Source: Endocalyx cinctus
Lineage: Eukaryota; Ascomycota; Sordariomycetes; Amphisphaeriales; Apiosporaceae
DNA length: 64,000 nucleotides
Direction of reading: 5' to 3'
Assembly: GCA_001600455.1 (NCBI GenBank)
Contig: BCKC01000008.1
Location: 1,957,345 to 2,021,344 of the forward strand
Below are positions 47,277 to 59,185 of the stretch, in pieces; position 1 is the first letter of the stretch, and each line of letters opens with the position of its first letter. The position numbers were made by a program, and so were the translations under genes. The notes under the pieces were generated by a model. The model saw only the letters and a list, made by a program, of their open reading frames with translations, was not told the origin of the DNA and searched no databases.

Positions 47277-48685
47277 ACTTTTTTTTTTTTTTTTTTTTTT
47301 TTTTGTCTTTAGTAGTTAGGACGTGCATGTATGTATGTATGTATGGAGGGGGTTCGGTTGAAATGTTGCTGGAGGAAAAGATGGTTGGGGATTTGAGATA
47401 TGTGCGTTGATTTCGAGATTTAAGTATGGAGGTACTGCGTGAGGGTTGTGTGTAGGTAGAGTTAAATTCGAGAGAAAAAGAAAAATCAATCACAAGTATG
47501 GTAGTTGGTTGTGGGTTCTATGCCTTTATATATTTTCACGAAGATGTCGTAGCTGGTCCAACGGAATCGTCAAGTTGATGAAACTGTAGTCTATAGTCCA
47601 ATGGGGCGATACTCTCATATTTTCATACAAGAACACTTCATGTAACTACACTGAACCTCCACTCCATTTGAAAGGACTTTTAAGGAAGGTGAGGGTGTAG
47701 ATGCTTTTAATACACACAATCTCAACGTTGAACAAATGTATTCCTAGACGTCTTCGCATCACTCGTCGAAGCGAGCCATATGCCACGACGAAACTTGTCG
47801 GGTCAGTTACTATAGACAACCGTCAATGAAGCGCATTTTCTCCCTAGAGGAGCCAGGCAGTGTATATTTACCGCGTAAACTATCAGGAGGTAAACACAAT
47901 AGTTGGTAGATAGATCTTGTGATGTAATTATACCTCTTCCAACGTCTCTTCTAGAATAGCATATTAAGCTTATATGGGCATCTGCGATTGACCAAAGCAG
48001 TATCAGCTGAAGCCCGAGATTACATCCCAAGCAAGACCATTACCAACCTCTTCATTCAGGTATAAAACCAAGGTTTTTATTTCATCGCCTCGCGGTATTG
48101 TATACAATATTGTCGGGATGCTCGGATGTACTATTTAGTAGAAAGGTGTCACTATATAGACTAAGTAGAACGGCTACACAGATCCTTCACCACTTGGAGG
48201 GTATGATTTTCCCCAAGTAATGCTTAACTATTTATAGTTCCGATACGCCTAATCACCGTGGACCGTTATGTATCTGAGTCAATCATGTCAATGACGGACG
48301 GAAGACGGACATCTGTAGCCTATCATGTAGCGTCGTAATGTTCTCAGTGAATCAACTGCATCCTTCGAATTCTCGGCTTTTGAGTTAATCGCGAGTACGA
48401 ACAATTAAAAGATATACGAATATTGCCAGCCAACCCCTTTTTTTGGGATGTAAAACTAATATTTAGAAGAAAATCCTGTATGAAATAGATTTTAAGCTTA
48501 ATATATATATATCAGGTATTGAATAAGCAAGCCAGCTTACATTTTCCACTCAACATCTCCAAGTTCAGGAAAATCATCTAACACGGTTCTTTAACAACAC
48601 AACTTTTTTTTCCAGTATACCCTTCAAATATCGTACATTATTAAAACTAGGCCAAGTCAAATAAAATCAAGTTAAAAAAAAAGAT
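47277..48685. other. Spacer with a long T tract
   Basis: A T run of about 26 (47279-47304) directly follows the stop codon, and short ATGT repeats lie near 47326-47344. The rest is AT-rich spacer. No gene is supported. Confidence 0.5.
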
Positions 48686-50061
48686 ATGCCACCCCAACTC
48701 ATCTTCGGCACGGCCTCCTTCGGCATGGACCAAACCGACTTCCAAGACCGGGCGTCGGTCTCGGACCTCCTCCGCACCTTGCGCGACCTCGGCATCCGGA
48801 GGCTCGATTCGGGCGCCCGCTACCCGCCTATGCACCCGGGCCGGTCCGAGCAGCTGATCGGCGAGGCCGAGGACGAAGTCTCTCGGCATTTTCTCGTCGA
48901 TACCAAGGTTTATACCGACACGCGGACCGACGCCGGCGGCGATCTGACCGTCGAATCGATTCGGAAATCGGTCGGCGGGAGCTTGGAGAGGTTGAGGATG
49001 TTGGAGGGAGGGGTGCGTGCTTACCTTTTTTTTTTTTTTTTTTTTTTTATGATATACTAACTAACTACACTTGATTTTTTTTTCTACTCCTCTCGATTCA
49101 AGCTGACGTCCCGGTTCGATAGGTAAATATTCTGCATATCCACCGAGCGGATCCCAAAACGCCCCTAGATGAGCAAATTCGGGGTTTCAACGAACAGATA
49201 GACCTAGGCCATTGTAAGGCTGTAAGTTTTATGGCAATCTTCCACTTTCTTTTTGCGTGCGAGATACGTTTATTAACGACGACGAACGTGACCGCGTAAT
49301 GGATACGAGATAATAGTGGGGAGTATCCAACGTGCCACCTCCGGTCTTGGAGAAGATGTTGTCCCTATGCGAACAAAACGGCTGGCGTAAACCTGTATGC
49401 TATCAGGGTCCTTATAACCTGATTACGCGTGGAGCGGAAAAAGATCTATTCCCCCTGCTGCGTGCCCACAAAATTAACTTCAATGGCTTCCAGTACGTTT
49501 CTATCATATTTCATTTTAATTTATTTTCCTTTTTTTTTTTTTTTTTTTTTGAATTCCAATTACCAGCAGATTGGTTATCTTCCCGAGCTAGTCTTGGGTT
49601 GATATAACAAAAAAAACCCACACTCCGTATTAAATACCCTTTTAATTTTTGTACGCAACACTAAAAATAAATTGTCATCCATTCACAGACCTCTAGCGGT
49701 CGGCTTCCTAACGGGTAAGCTCGTCAACGGGGAAGCGAGCGGGACTCGATTTTCCGACGACCACCCCTTGGGGAAAGTGGTCAAGCAGATGTACGGAGGC
49801 GAAGGTCTGACCGCGGCGATGAAGAAGTTCGACGCCGAGATCAAGGCCCAAGGGCTGACGCCCATCGAGGTCGCCGTCCGCTGGATCATGCACCATTCGG
49901 CCCTGGGGGAGGGCGACGGCGTCATCGTGGGGGCTAGCAAGACGAGACAGATCGTCGAGACGGCCGCGCTGGCTCAGAAGGGTCCCCTGCCGGATTCCGT
50001 CCTCGCGAGCGTTGAGGACATCTGGGATTCCGTCAAGGAGACTCGTTCCGGCGTGTTCTGA
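48686..50061 (+). CDS. Aldo/keto reductase (AKR7-like)
   Basis: NADPH-dependent carbonyl reductase, probably cytosolic. Exons 48686-49012, 49123-49221, 49317-49492 and 49689-50061 close in frame to 324 residues, the normal length. All four catalytic positions are seen: RRLDSGARY (Asp41, Tyr46), VDTKVY (Lys74) and ILHIHRAD (His116). Other family signatures are FGTASFGM near the N terminus, WGVSNVPPPVLE, CYQGPYNLITR, PLAVGFLTGKL and VIVGASKTRQIVE (cofactor binding). The AKR7 (aflatoxin aldehyde reductase) group is suggested by INEQ/GHCKA-like spacing and the GFLTGK segment. The substrate is unknown. Introns contain unusually long T tracts (49026-49049, 49531-49550). Third codon positions are strongly G/C in the outer exons. 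Confidence 0.93.
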
Positions 50062-53017
50062 TTTTGTGGCTATGTACAGTTTATACTGGGGATAAGAAAA
50101 AATCTCCAAAAGTGTGTATTTTGTAGCTATACACCGCGACTACCAGCATCACCGAAGGCAGCGCCTCCATATATTAGTCGTCAATCTACTCTTTTTTGAA
50201 TAGCGTAAATATGATAGTATATGATAGTATGCTTGTTCCGTTAAACTTTGGTACGAGTTGAACCCCCTTGGACCACTATTTCAGATAGTGTCCTTATAGG
50301 TACATTACCTAAGTAAATAATATAGAGGCCAAGAGGACGCCAATAACTAAACGGGCAAAGGGTCTCCATCTAAGTCACGATTATTATCACTTTCAGATGC
50401 ATACAAAACATATATGGACGTTCTGACGATAGGCAGATAGACAAAAAAACACCGAGATGATAAGCGATATGCTGTTCCCGCAAGTACAAGTAGATACGTC
50501 GCCATCGTTATCGTCGAGCGTCGTAGCCGAAGACGATAGAAAAGGAGAATTTGTCATGGGCTCCACGCTCTCGGAGTTTAGGAGAAAAAAAAAAAGGATA
50601 CGCTGCCACAAGATAAAATGATCAGCACGACGACTCCCAATCCCACAATTGACGTATTGGCAGTGCCAATACGGCAGTCAGCGACAACGAGGGCTCAAAT
50701 TACGTAAGCTGGGGCTACAAGCTATCACCGCGAATTTCTTGACGTCGGCTTGCCGATATATAGGCATAGGTCATTTCATCGTCATATTTCTCTAAATGAC
50801 TCGCAAGTTCCGGGAAGAACGCGGTCAGGTTGTTAGAACATCCTTCCGGACCTCAATGAAGCAGGCGAGACGGTCCGATGGGAAGAGAGATGGAGGTTTC
50901 ATATAGTATGCTCTTCGGATAGACTACGCAGAAGAGGAAAAAACATCCGATACGCGACTCGATATAGCTGCATCAAGACCTGATAGCCGCATGCGGGGGA
51001 TTTCCTATCCGAACGCTTTGTCGTTTTTTTTTTTCTATTTTTTTTTTTCTTTTTTTCGGTCTCCGAGGCTGATATCTTATACTCGTCAAAGAAGAAAAAA
51101 AAAAAAAAACGTGGCAGCGTGGCTACTGATCGTCTGTGCGCAAACCATCGGAGAGGAATCGTGCCAAGAGAGGGCCCAGAACGGCGCTAGGGTTCGCGAG
51201 AGGAGAAGTGATGGAGCTCGATTCCGTAGGCGAGGAACAAATAATTTCAAAATGCCAAGTCTGATGACGGTGATTGCACGTTATTGTTCTACTGTGTAGT
51301 CGCCGTCCCCGCCTCCCATCGTTAGGGCCGATTACGGATACCGAGTTAGCAGCAAGATCCAGGAACATTTACCTACAAGAGTTAAGCTGGGAGGATGGAG
51401 ATGACGAATGAGGAGGATGGCGGGCTATGGCTGAATAGTACGCACATTACGTAGATAAGTTCGGTGGTTGATCTAGACCCATTCAGTGATTTAAACTGGT
51501 TCTATTTATTTGAACCCCCCACAGGTGCTCCATCGTTAAGTACCAGCTCGCTGGGAAGTCGTCCTGGAGTCGCAAGGGTCTCTTCATCTAGTATAATTAT
51601 CTGCTCGCTCATTTTGTTTCCTTCCTATAAGCGGTAAAAAAAAAAAAAAAAAAAAAAGGAGAAAAGCTGGCCGTTGACGGATGTAAGATGGAGTACGAGA
51701 TCGTGGAGCTTCGGCACCCACGTTTCATTGGAACATTGACAGGAAGGAAAAGTTCCTTACAGGAAGCGCTTGTACCTGACTACCGATTAAGAAAGAGAGA
51801 GATGTATATACCTAGGTATGTATATATGTATATATGTTTAATTCGTGTTTATGTAAGAAGCTGTTTGAATGATTCAAAATAGTTAAGATCAGTCTAAAAG
51901 TAAGCTTCTAAACAGTAGTGTAACGGGTTTTTATCCTTCTCTCTTTAATAGTTTCACGACCAATTGCCGAGCAGGTTCTAAAAGTTTGGGTTAAAAAAGC
52001 AGAGCCGAGCCCTTATCTGTGAAAGCGAAGACTGACCGCTGATCCGTGGTGGTCTAATTTAAACCCCAATAAATGCTCAAAGCTGCTAGTCTATAGAGAG
52101 TAATAAAGATGTCGTGTCCCGGTGAAAGCGAAAGATAGCTACCTAGATCTAGTCCGTTACGGTACATAGTCCGTATATTTAGGACAATTGTGTTATATAA
52201 AGTAGATACATATATAAAAAATAATAATAATAATAATAAAATAAATAAATAAATAAATAAATAAAATACCCGTAGTGGCCGCTTGTCTAACGTACAATAG
52301 TACATATGTTATTCTAACCAACTGACTAACGCTATTGACATATACTCCACACAAACTTCTAGTATGGTTGTCCACGACTACGGTACTTCATATTTTTTTA
52401 AGAATGAGCTGAGAATGAGATGAATTATATGTAAGAACATGAAGATAAGAAAAAAAAAGAAAAAAAAAGATCGGACGGAATGGTGGGGGGGGGGAGGAAT
52501 CACGAAGAAGATGCATTATTCGTTATTCTGAATAGTCAGGGCAGTCACCCACGTGGCCAATCGAAATGGGGGAAAGTACTACAGATAGCTTCGATCAACA
52601 AGAAGTACTTGTAATAATATTGAAAGTGGGAAAGTCTTTCTCCATACACAAGAAATTAAGCAAATCATCACGAAGAATCACTTAAATACGTAGGATGTGC
52701 AATATTAAGCTAGGAGACCCCTCCCATTATTCGACGGTAGCCTGATAATCTATACGAACTATCCATCGCATATAATATACAAAAGAAAGAAAACCCCATA
52801 TCCCATATATGAGAACCCCTACCTTTTCCTTACCTTTGAATTTTTTCTCCCTTCGTTTTCCCTTTCTTTTCCTTTTGACCTTTTGAGTCCATGGCAGATA
52901 CCTTGTTTGTCTTGATTTATTCTTTAATTTGAGTCCAAGCAAGTCGAAAGAAGGGAAAATCGAAACGACTTTCCTCCTTAACTCCGAAGAGTCACCTTTC
53001 ACCCTTTTTCGGCCATC
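50062..53017. other. 3 kb AT-rich spacer
   Basis: No supported gene. It contains A/T homopolymers (51100-51119, 51637-51657), TAA/AAAT microsatellites (52218-52264) and a G run (52485-52494). Small open frames here are low-complexity or lack coding signal. Confidence 0.5.
52218..52264. repeat. AATAAT/AAAT microsatellite
   Basis: A trinucleotide (TAA) run passes into a tetranucleotide (AAAT) run with no interruption. Confidence 0.85.
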
Positions 53018-54709
53018 ATGTTGGCTCTTCAGGTGGAGTTATGGATATGGTACGTCTTGACCGTCATGGTCATCGCCGCCAGAATGTACGTAACTTTTTC
53101 TTTTCTTTTGTTCTCTCTTCTCTCTCTCTCTCTCCCTCCCTGCTGTAGGGTGGATATATCTCGAACTTCGGAACTCCGGATTACATGAATATTGGCACTA
53201 ACGAAAAGATGCCACCACTTTTAGAATTTCTCGACGGATGTTATACGGGTCTTTTAAGAAGTTGAAAATCGACGATTACCTCATGCTTTTCGTGCTGGTA
53301 CGCGAGGACCCGTCCATCATCTCTTTTTGTCGTCAATTGAGAAGGAAAGCCCCGACTGATGTATTTTCATGATAAAAAAAAAAAAATAGGTCACGTATAC
53401 CACCCTCGTAGTCATCGTCAAAGTTCTCGACGGCATGGAAACCAACCTCGTCAACCCAGATGTCATGCCTCACATCCCCGAAAGTGAGATCCCCGGGAGA
53501 ATTCGCGGGTCCAAGCTAGTCATAGTCGTCGAACAGTTCCAGATAACGACTATTTGGAGTGTGAAGGCGTGTCTACTCATCCTCTACAACCGACTGACGT
53601 GGGTGATCTCCATGTACCTTCGCCTAAACCCTCCGGCGCTCCTAGACCATTGCAAATAAAACTAACCAAAAGAAAAATCACAGGACGAGTCTTAAGCAAC
53701 ACACCTTGGTCAAGGTCGCCATGGCTTATTGCTTTATTGGCTGGGTCGTCATGGAAATATTATTTTTCGGAGTTTGGTGTCGCCCCTTTAGCGACTACTG
53801 GAGCGTTCCTGTGCAAAATAGTAAGTTCGACCACACCTCTACGTATCGTGCCTGTTAAGTTCTGGCAAGATGGACAAAAGTTTGTACGTGTGTCCTAACG
53901 GGATGATTGTGTCTAGTGAACTGCTCGGCAGAGACGGATCATATGATCACCAATGCAGTTGTTAACATATCTTCCGATATATTGATCATGGCCATCCCGG
54001 TACCTGTCTTATTCCAGGCTAAATTACCGATGAAGCGAAAGGTCGTACTCTTCGTTGTATTCGGGATAGGTGCTTTTACCGTAAGTGGAGTTTAAAGCAA
54101 TCCACTCAATTTGAAAAAAAAAAGGGGGGGAGCGACGTGAAACGTATGAGACTAACGAGTTGAGGAAATCAGATAATGTCGGCTGGATTAAGCAAGTATT
54201 ATAGCTTGGCCTTCCCTTACGGTGCCCAATGGATATTCTGGTACATCCGCGAAGTGTCGACGGCCATCATCACGTCAAACCTACCCCTAACCTGGACCTT
54301 GATGCAACGAGTCTTCCGGGTAAGTTCCTTCGCCAACAATACCTCGGTACGGCGCACGACGGGGGAGTTGGCATCAAAATTCCGATCCAAGTACGGAAAC
54401 CTCACGAGCCGCTCCGGAACGGCGTCGAAGAAAGATCACGACTTTAAGATGAGCGACATGGACGTCGGCCTGTCCGAGAGCCAGGTGCAGATCAATCGGC
54501 CGCTGGAGATCTTCCAGCGTAGCGAGATCAAGATCACCTCGGAAATCGTGCAGCACACCGAGACGAGGTCCTCGGAGAAGATGAGTTCGAGTATAAATAG
54601 GAGTCAGTTTCGGCCGTCGGAGGACGGTCGCCCACAAGGGTTTACCATCGCCGTCAATGATAATCCCATAAACAAGGATACCAACCCAGTTATAGGCACG
54701 ACAGGATGA
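53018..54709 (+). CDS. Seven-transmembrane fungal rhodopsin-domain protein (PF20684-like)
   Basis: Six exons: 53018-53085, 53225-53297, 53390-53598, 53684-53820, 53917-54080 and 54173-54709, closing in frame to 395 residues. Seven hydrophobic segments are visible: WIWYVLTVMVIAAR; DDYLMLFVLVTYTTLVVIV; TTIWSVKACLLILYNRLT; AYCFIGWVVMEILFFGVWC; ISSDILIMAIPVPVLF; VVLFVVFGIGAFTIMSA; IREVSTAIITSNLPLTWTLM. KIDDYLM, the acidic Q-F-Q-I loop before helix 3, the WCRPFSDYWSVP loop and NCSAETDHMITNAVVNISSD are hallmarks of the large fungal integral-membrane family that includes Pth11-like receptors. There is no CFEM domain at the N terminus. The C-terminal 150 residues are a cytoplasmic Ser/Lys-rich tail. 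Ligand and G-protein coupling are unknown. Confidence 0.92.
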
Positions 54710-56044
54710 AAAAAGAAGAAAAAAAAAAAGAAAAAAGAAATCGAATTAATAATAGAATACAATACTATACAATACTATACCCCAATTAGGATAATAGACG
54801 TTGCTTTGAAAGCAGTTGTTGTAAAATATGTGGAACACTTCGATCCCTAGAAAGATTAATAGAAACTTGAAAGAGGGTCAGAGAAACAGAAGGCGTTTCG
54901 GAGTAAGGAGATGGTTTAACATACACTTACTTAATAAATGGGGATGGAGATGCTGAATCTTACGGATAAATGAAAACTACCATGTTGTTTCGAAATATGT
55001 ATATATTTGTAGATATATGACCTCGCGGACTACTTATTTCTTTTCTAAGATCCATAGATTTGACCATGTGTGGTGTTTTGAGATGAGATTTTGTTTTCCA
55101 ACAAAATTCGCATATGAAATCTGAAAGCTTCCTTTGTAAAGCTACCAAGACGCACCACCATATTCTAAATAGTAGCATGATCCTTTGACGCTTCCCCCAT
55201 CGCGGCATAAAGGGAGGGCTCGTAGCGTTGTGGATTGAACAATCATATTGGATCACTCGTTGGGAGTTGTTCTAGTCTCGTCTTTGACTTTATCGGAAAG
55301 GAAGCATGCGGATATTTCTTCCCTGGCGTTCTGGGTGGATTACCAGTCCGCGATATTTGTCCTCGCTTCGTTGTCATAGGTAAATGGCACGACCATTACG
55401 GTTTGATAACACGAGATCGGATTGAGGATTGCTTTAACAGCTTTGATTTCTCTCCTCTCCTTCTCTTTCTCTCTCTCTCTTTTCTCTCCATCTCGTTAAG
55501 AGGGTTCATACCGAACAAACGTGGCGCTCTTTTGATGCACATCCTGCGCTATTACATACGGTATCTCTTCGCTAACATTATGAGAGTATAAATGTTTTCA
55601 TCGGATAATATAATTCTCTATAAGTATCTAGAGGATAGATACAAATGTTTCTAGGTTGTGAAGCTCGCAATTCCGTGTAATTTTTTCTTGGGTGATCATC
55701 TATCAACAAATGATGAATCATTATACGATAAATGCACCCTTTAGCGGATTTTTATAGCAAAGCCGCATTCTCGTGACTCTGGAAAAATAAAAACTTATAA
55801 CCCAAAATACCATGATCTATATGTGAAAGCCGGATACATCAAGAGCTATAATCGTTACTATTCTCGCGTCTTTTATGCAAACGCACGAATAAGGATTTAT
55901 CCTAATAGAGAGTGTATTCAGAACTCGCCGGGTTCATACATCATATCATATCACGCATCGGATTCTGATTTGACGCTCAGACTGAATAAATACCCTGAAA
56001 ATACATATGAATAAAAAAAAAAAACTCATATCACCATCGTTAAA
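54710..56044. other. Spacer between the 7TM gene and the SDR gene
   Basis: AT-rich spacer with A-rich runs right after the stop codon and CT repeats at about 55450-55490. No gene supported. Confidence 0.5.
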
Positions 56045-56956
56045 ATGCCATTAACCAAACCTTGGATCTTCGTCTGCCCATCGAGCCGCGGTCTGGGCTA
56101 CGCCGTAACGCGTCTCCTCCTCCAACGAACCCGTCTACCCATTCTAGCAACCGCGCGGTCTTCACCCGAGGAGGTAAAAGAATCCCTTATTTCATCATCA
56201 TCATCTTCTTCTTCTTCTTCTTCATCAATAAGAGACCGTCTACACGTCCTCCTCCTAGACGTAACCGACGAACAATCCATCATCCGCGCCTCCCACCGGA
56301 CCGCCGAGCTTTTCCCCCCTTCGACCCACCACCTCCGTCTCGGGGTCTGCCTCCCGGGCGTACTGCACCCGGAAAAGAGCCCCTCCCAGGTCGATTACGA
56401 CCGCGCGCTCGAGACGTACCGGGTGAACGCGCTGGGCCCGCTGATGCTGATGAAGTGGTTCGGGGATCGGTTTCTGCCTACGAAGAACCGGCGTCTCTCT
56501 TCGAAAGAAGAAGTAAAGCAGCAAGAAGAAGAAATAAATGAGGGGAAATTATCAAGTATCAAACTCCCCTCCCACGCCACCTGGCTCACGACTTCGGCGC
56601 GGGTCGGATCCACGAGCGACAACCGGCTAGGCGGGTGGTATTCGTACCGGTCGTCGAAAGCGGCCGTCACCAGCTTAGGCAAGACGTTCGACCTGCATTT
56701 ACGACGGGGGCGTAGGAACGAGAACGAGAACGAAAGCGCGTCGTCATCATTATCACCGTCGGCTATCGCCGTAACGTATCATCCGGGTACGGTGAAAACG
56801 GACCTGAGTCGCGAGTTCTGGGACCGCGTCCCCGAGGAGAAGCTCTTCGAGCCGGATTTCGCGGCCGAGAAGTTGATGCACGTCGTCCTCTCCCGGAACG
56901 CGGTCGAGGATGGGGGCAAGTTTTGGGATTGGAAGGGGGAGGAGATATTACCCTGA
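56045..56956 (+). CDS. Short-chain dehydrogenase/reductase
   Basis: Intronless SDR of 303 residues. The cofactor loop is FVCPSSRGLGYAVTRLLL (the G-x-x-x-G-x-G motif has its first Gly replaced), followed by LHVLLLDVTDEQS as the second strand. The catalytic triad is Ser184 (LTTSARVGS), Tyr201 and Lys205 (SYRSSK). HPGTVKTDLS near the C terminus is the usual SDR segment. Insertions rich in Ser (TCATCA/TCTTCT repeats at about 56189-56226) and Glu/Lys lie at loop positions and do not break the fold. NNAG is replaced by CLPG. It resembles the C-factor/sniffer-type fungal SDRs. The substrate is unknown. High G/C at third positions. Confidence 0.9.
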   Translation: MPLTKPWIFVCPSSRGLGYAVTRLLLQRTRLPILATARSSPEEVKESLISSSSSSSSSSSSIRDRLHVLLLDVTDEQSIIRASHRTAELFPPSTHHLRLGVCLPGVLHPEKSPSQVDYDRALETYRVNALGPLMLMKWFGDRFLPTKNRRLSSKEEVKQQEEEINEGKLSSIKLPSHATWLTTSARVGSTSDNRLGGWYSYRSSKAAVTSLGKTFDLHLRRGRRNENENESASSSLSPSAIAVTYHPGTVKTDLSREFWDRVPEEKLFEPDFAAEKLMHVVLSRNAVEDGGKFWDWKGEEILP

Positions 56957-57483
56957 TCTTCCTTTATTTCTCTCTCTATATATATAATAATTTCCACTTG
57001 TCTACTACCCATTGAGCGGATATTGATGATAAATAAATAATTATGGTTGTGTAGAGTCGAGAGGTAGCGCGTAAGAGACAATATGGTAGTGCCGACGCTG
57101 AATCAGCTCTTACTCGCACAGGCTGACAGGCAGCGCAGAATCCTTGGTCCAGGGGTATATGTGAAATAGTCAGCGTGATAAGAAAGAACTTCAAAGGGTC
57201 GCCATTAGATTCTGCAAGATATTGCCTTCGTCGTTTGTTTTTATCATGAATAAATAATCTATCTCTTTCTCTGGCCCATCAAGTTGCCTGACTCGACGGG
57301 GAATTAAAAGGTCGTAAAGCGCAGTGTTTATCGTACATAATAATAATAATGGAACAGTGCAATACATTCTTTTCTGGAAGCACCCGGGGAAGACTAATCA
57401 CACATGGCTTAGATCAAAAGAACCTCTCGCATATTATATTCCCCCCTCTTATTAAAACCCACGCTTCTTCATCAGCGACATCA
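56957..57483. other. Spacer between convergent SDR and CHS5 genes
   Basis: Shared 3' flank of two convergent genes, with a TA microsatellite near 56978-56988. No gene seen. Confidence 0.5.
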
Positions 57484-58834
57484 TCACAACGCTACGTCCT
57501 GGAAAGACGCCCCGTCGCCTGGGGACGGCGCGGGAGCATCCTTATCGCCTGCCGTTTCGTCCGAATCGTCGATTATGGGCTGACCTGGTCGCAACGCAAC
57601 TTTCTGCGCATCCCTATCTTCGAGGCGCATCTTTTGTTCATCGGTAGCCTTCCCTTTTCCTTCGGTCTCTTCCTCTTCTTTTTCGTCCTCGTCTTCGCTA
57701 CCGCTGCTCGCCGATCCTTCGTCGGCCTGCTTCTTACCACCGCTCGCCCCGGCGGATTCGTCGTTCCCTTCTTCTCCCGCGGGCGCCTCGGGCAGATCCT
57801 TCTGCTCCTGGGCCGCCGCGGGCGGGTTCGGAGCGGGCGCGGGCGAAGGCGCGCTTCTGGACTGCTGCTGCTGCTGCTGCTCCTCCTCGGGCGGGCCGGG
57901 CCTGAGGGCGTCGAGGTAGAATTTGGTGACGCCCAGGATCCTGCCGTTCTTCTCGCAGGCCTCGACCCACTCGGGCCTGACGACGGGGATGTTCATCTCG
58001 ACCGCCTTCTCCCAGGGGACGCCGCGGCCCTCGGTCGTGACGAAGTGGGTGGTATCGATGCGGACGCCGTCGACCATCTTGGCGCCGACGCGCTCGACGG
58101 CGCGGACGAGGTTCTCGCGGACGGCGGGCGGCATGACGCCCGGGGTGATGGTGATGCCGCTGAGGTCGGTCATCTTGTGGGTCCGGACCGTCACCTGCTT
58201 GCTCGGGAAGACGCCCGCCGTCGTCCGCAGCACGAGGTGGAACGTGTACTCCGTGTCGACGGCGAGGCCGCTGATCTTGGTGCTGTGCATCTGCATCGGC
58301 CGCGGGATGTTCCCGGCCTTCTGCCCGTTCCGGTACAGCGAGAGCGAGATGAGGTCGGCCGTCGCGAGGTCGATCGCGTCCCACTCGAGCACCACCGACG
58401 TCTGCGTCGCGTTTCGGCATCGGAGGACGGGCACGCTAGGTTCCGAGGCTCCGAAGGAGGAGAATATCTGGTCTTGCAAAGCGGCGAAGCGCTTGTCCGC
58501 CTCGGACTCGGCGCCATGGTTACGAGCAACGGTGATATCGACTATGGATCCCGAGACGATGTTGGGAGGAAGTAGAATAGACGGGAATTCGATCTAATAT
58601 ATATATATATATATAAAAGAAATTGTCAGCTGGTATAATTCTTACGCATACTTAGATAATTTATTTAGGATATTCAACTCTTTGCGACAAGCTGCCCAGA
58701 CCTTGACGTTTGTCTCGTGAAGCAAGGTAAAAATGGTTGGTCAGGGGAGAGGACACACTTACCAGTCGCTTATCGGGAGTCAACAGCACAGTGACGCCGG
58801 CATCGACCTTGCCGACGGTTAGAGAGACGAGCAT
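57484..58834 (-). CDS. CHS5: Chs5, exomer scaffold for chitin synthase export
   Basis: Chs5 assembles with ChAP proteins at the trans-Golgi network and exports chitin synthase III to the cell surface. Two exons on the minus strand: 58834-58763 (24 codons, MLVSLTVGKVDAGVTVLLTP) and 58593-57484, joined in phase 0 to 393 residues. The order is an N-terminal dimerisation segment, an FN3 domain (from CRNATQTSVVLEWDAIDLA, about residues 80-165), a BRCT domain (about 170-265, with THFVTTEGRG and PVVRPEWVEACEKNGRILG), then an acidic, Gln/Glu-rich disordered tail. A CAG/Gln run and Glu/Asp blocks make the tail low in complexity. The intron has a TA repeat directly before its TAG acceptor. A long plus-strand open frame over this gene is only its shadow. 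Confidence 0.95.
58594..58615. repeat. TA microsatellite at the CHS5 3' splice site
   Basis: About nine TA units lie inside the CHS5 intron and abut the acceptor on the minus strand. Confidence 0.85.
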
Positions 58835-59185
58835 ATCTAAAGATAAAGCGTATGAGTTCCTAGATAAAATTGGGAGCTAAATAAGAGGAATTGACGATGT
58901 ATTAATGTGTTCTCGTCTTCTTTTTGGGGGGGATTTGATTGGCTTCAGCTTTGATTTTATTTTGTCGGACCAAAAATAAATTGTTATGTCACAAACAAAA
59001 TAGCTGCTGGGTTCTTATGCAAGTAAGTGAGCATGCAATTAAGCAGCTGCAGGTACCTACCGGCATGCTAAAAGGTATAGTAGACCTTTACTGTGTAAAC
59101 AGTGTATAATAATGAGGCTCTATTCTAATACCTCTTTATAACGTACAGCTTTATTTTATATACATGTAGGTGGTAATATAATTGA
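58835..59185. other. Spacer upstream of CHS5
   Basis: CHS5 promoter and 3' flank of the next minus-strand gene. Nothing else seen. Confidence 0.5.

Noticed and set aside
57349..58575. 408-codon plus-strand frame opposite CHS5
   Set aside because: Antisense shadow of GC-rich CHS5, whose FN3 and BRCT motifs are on the minus strand.
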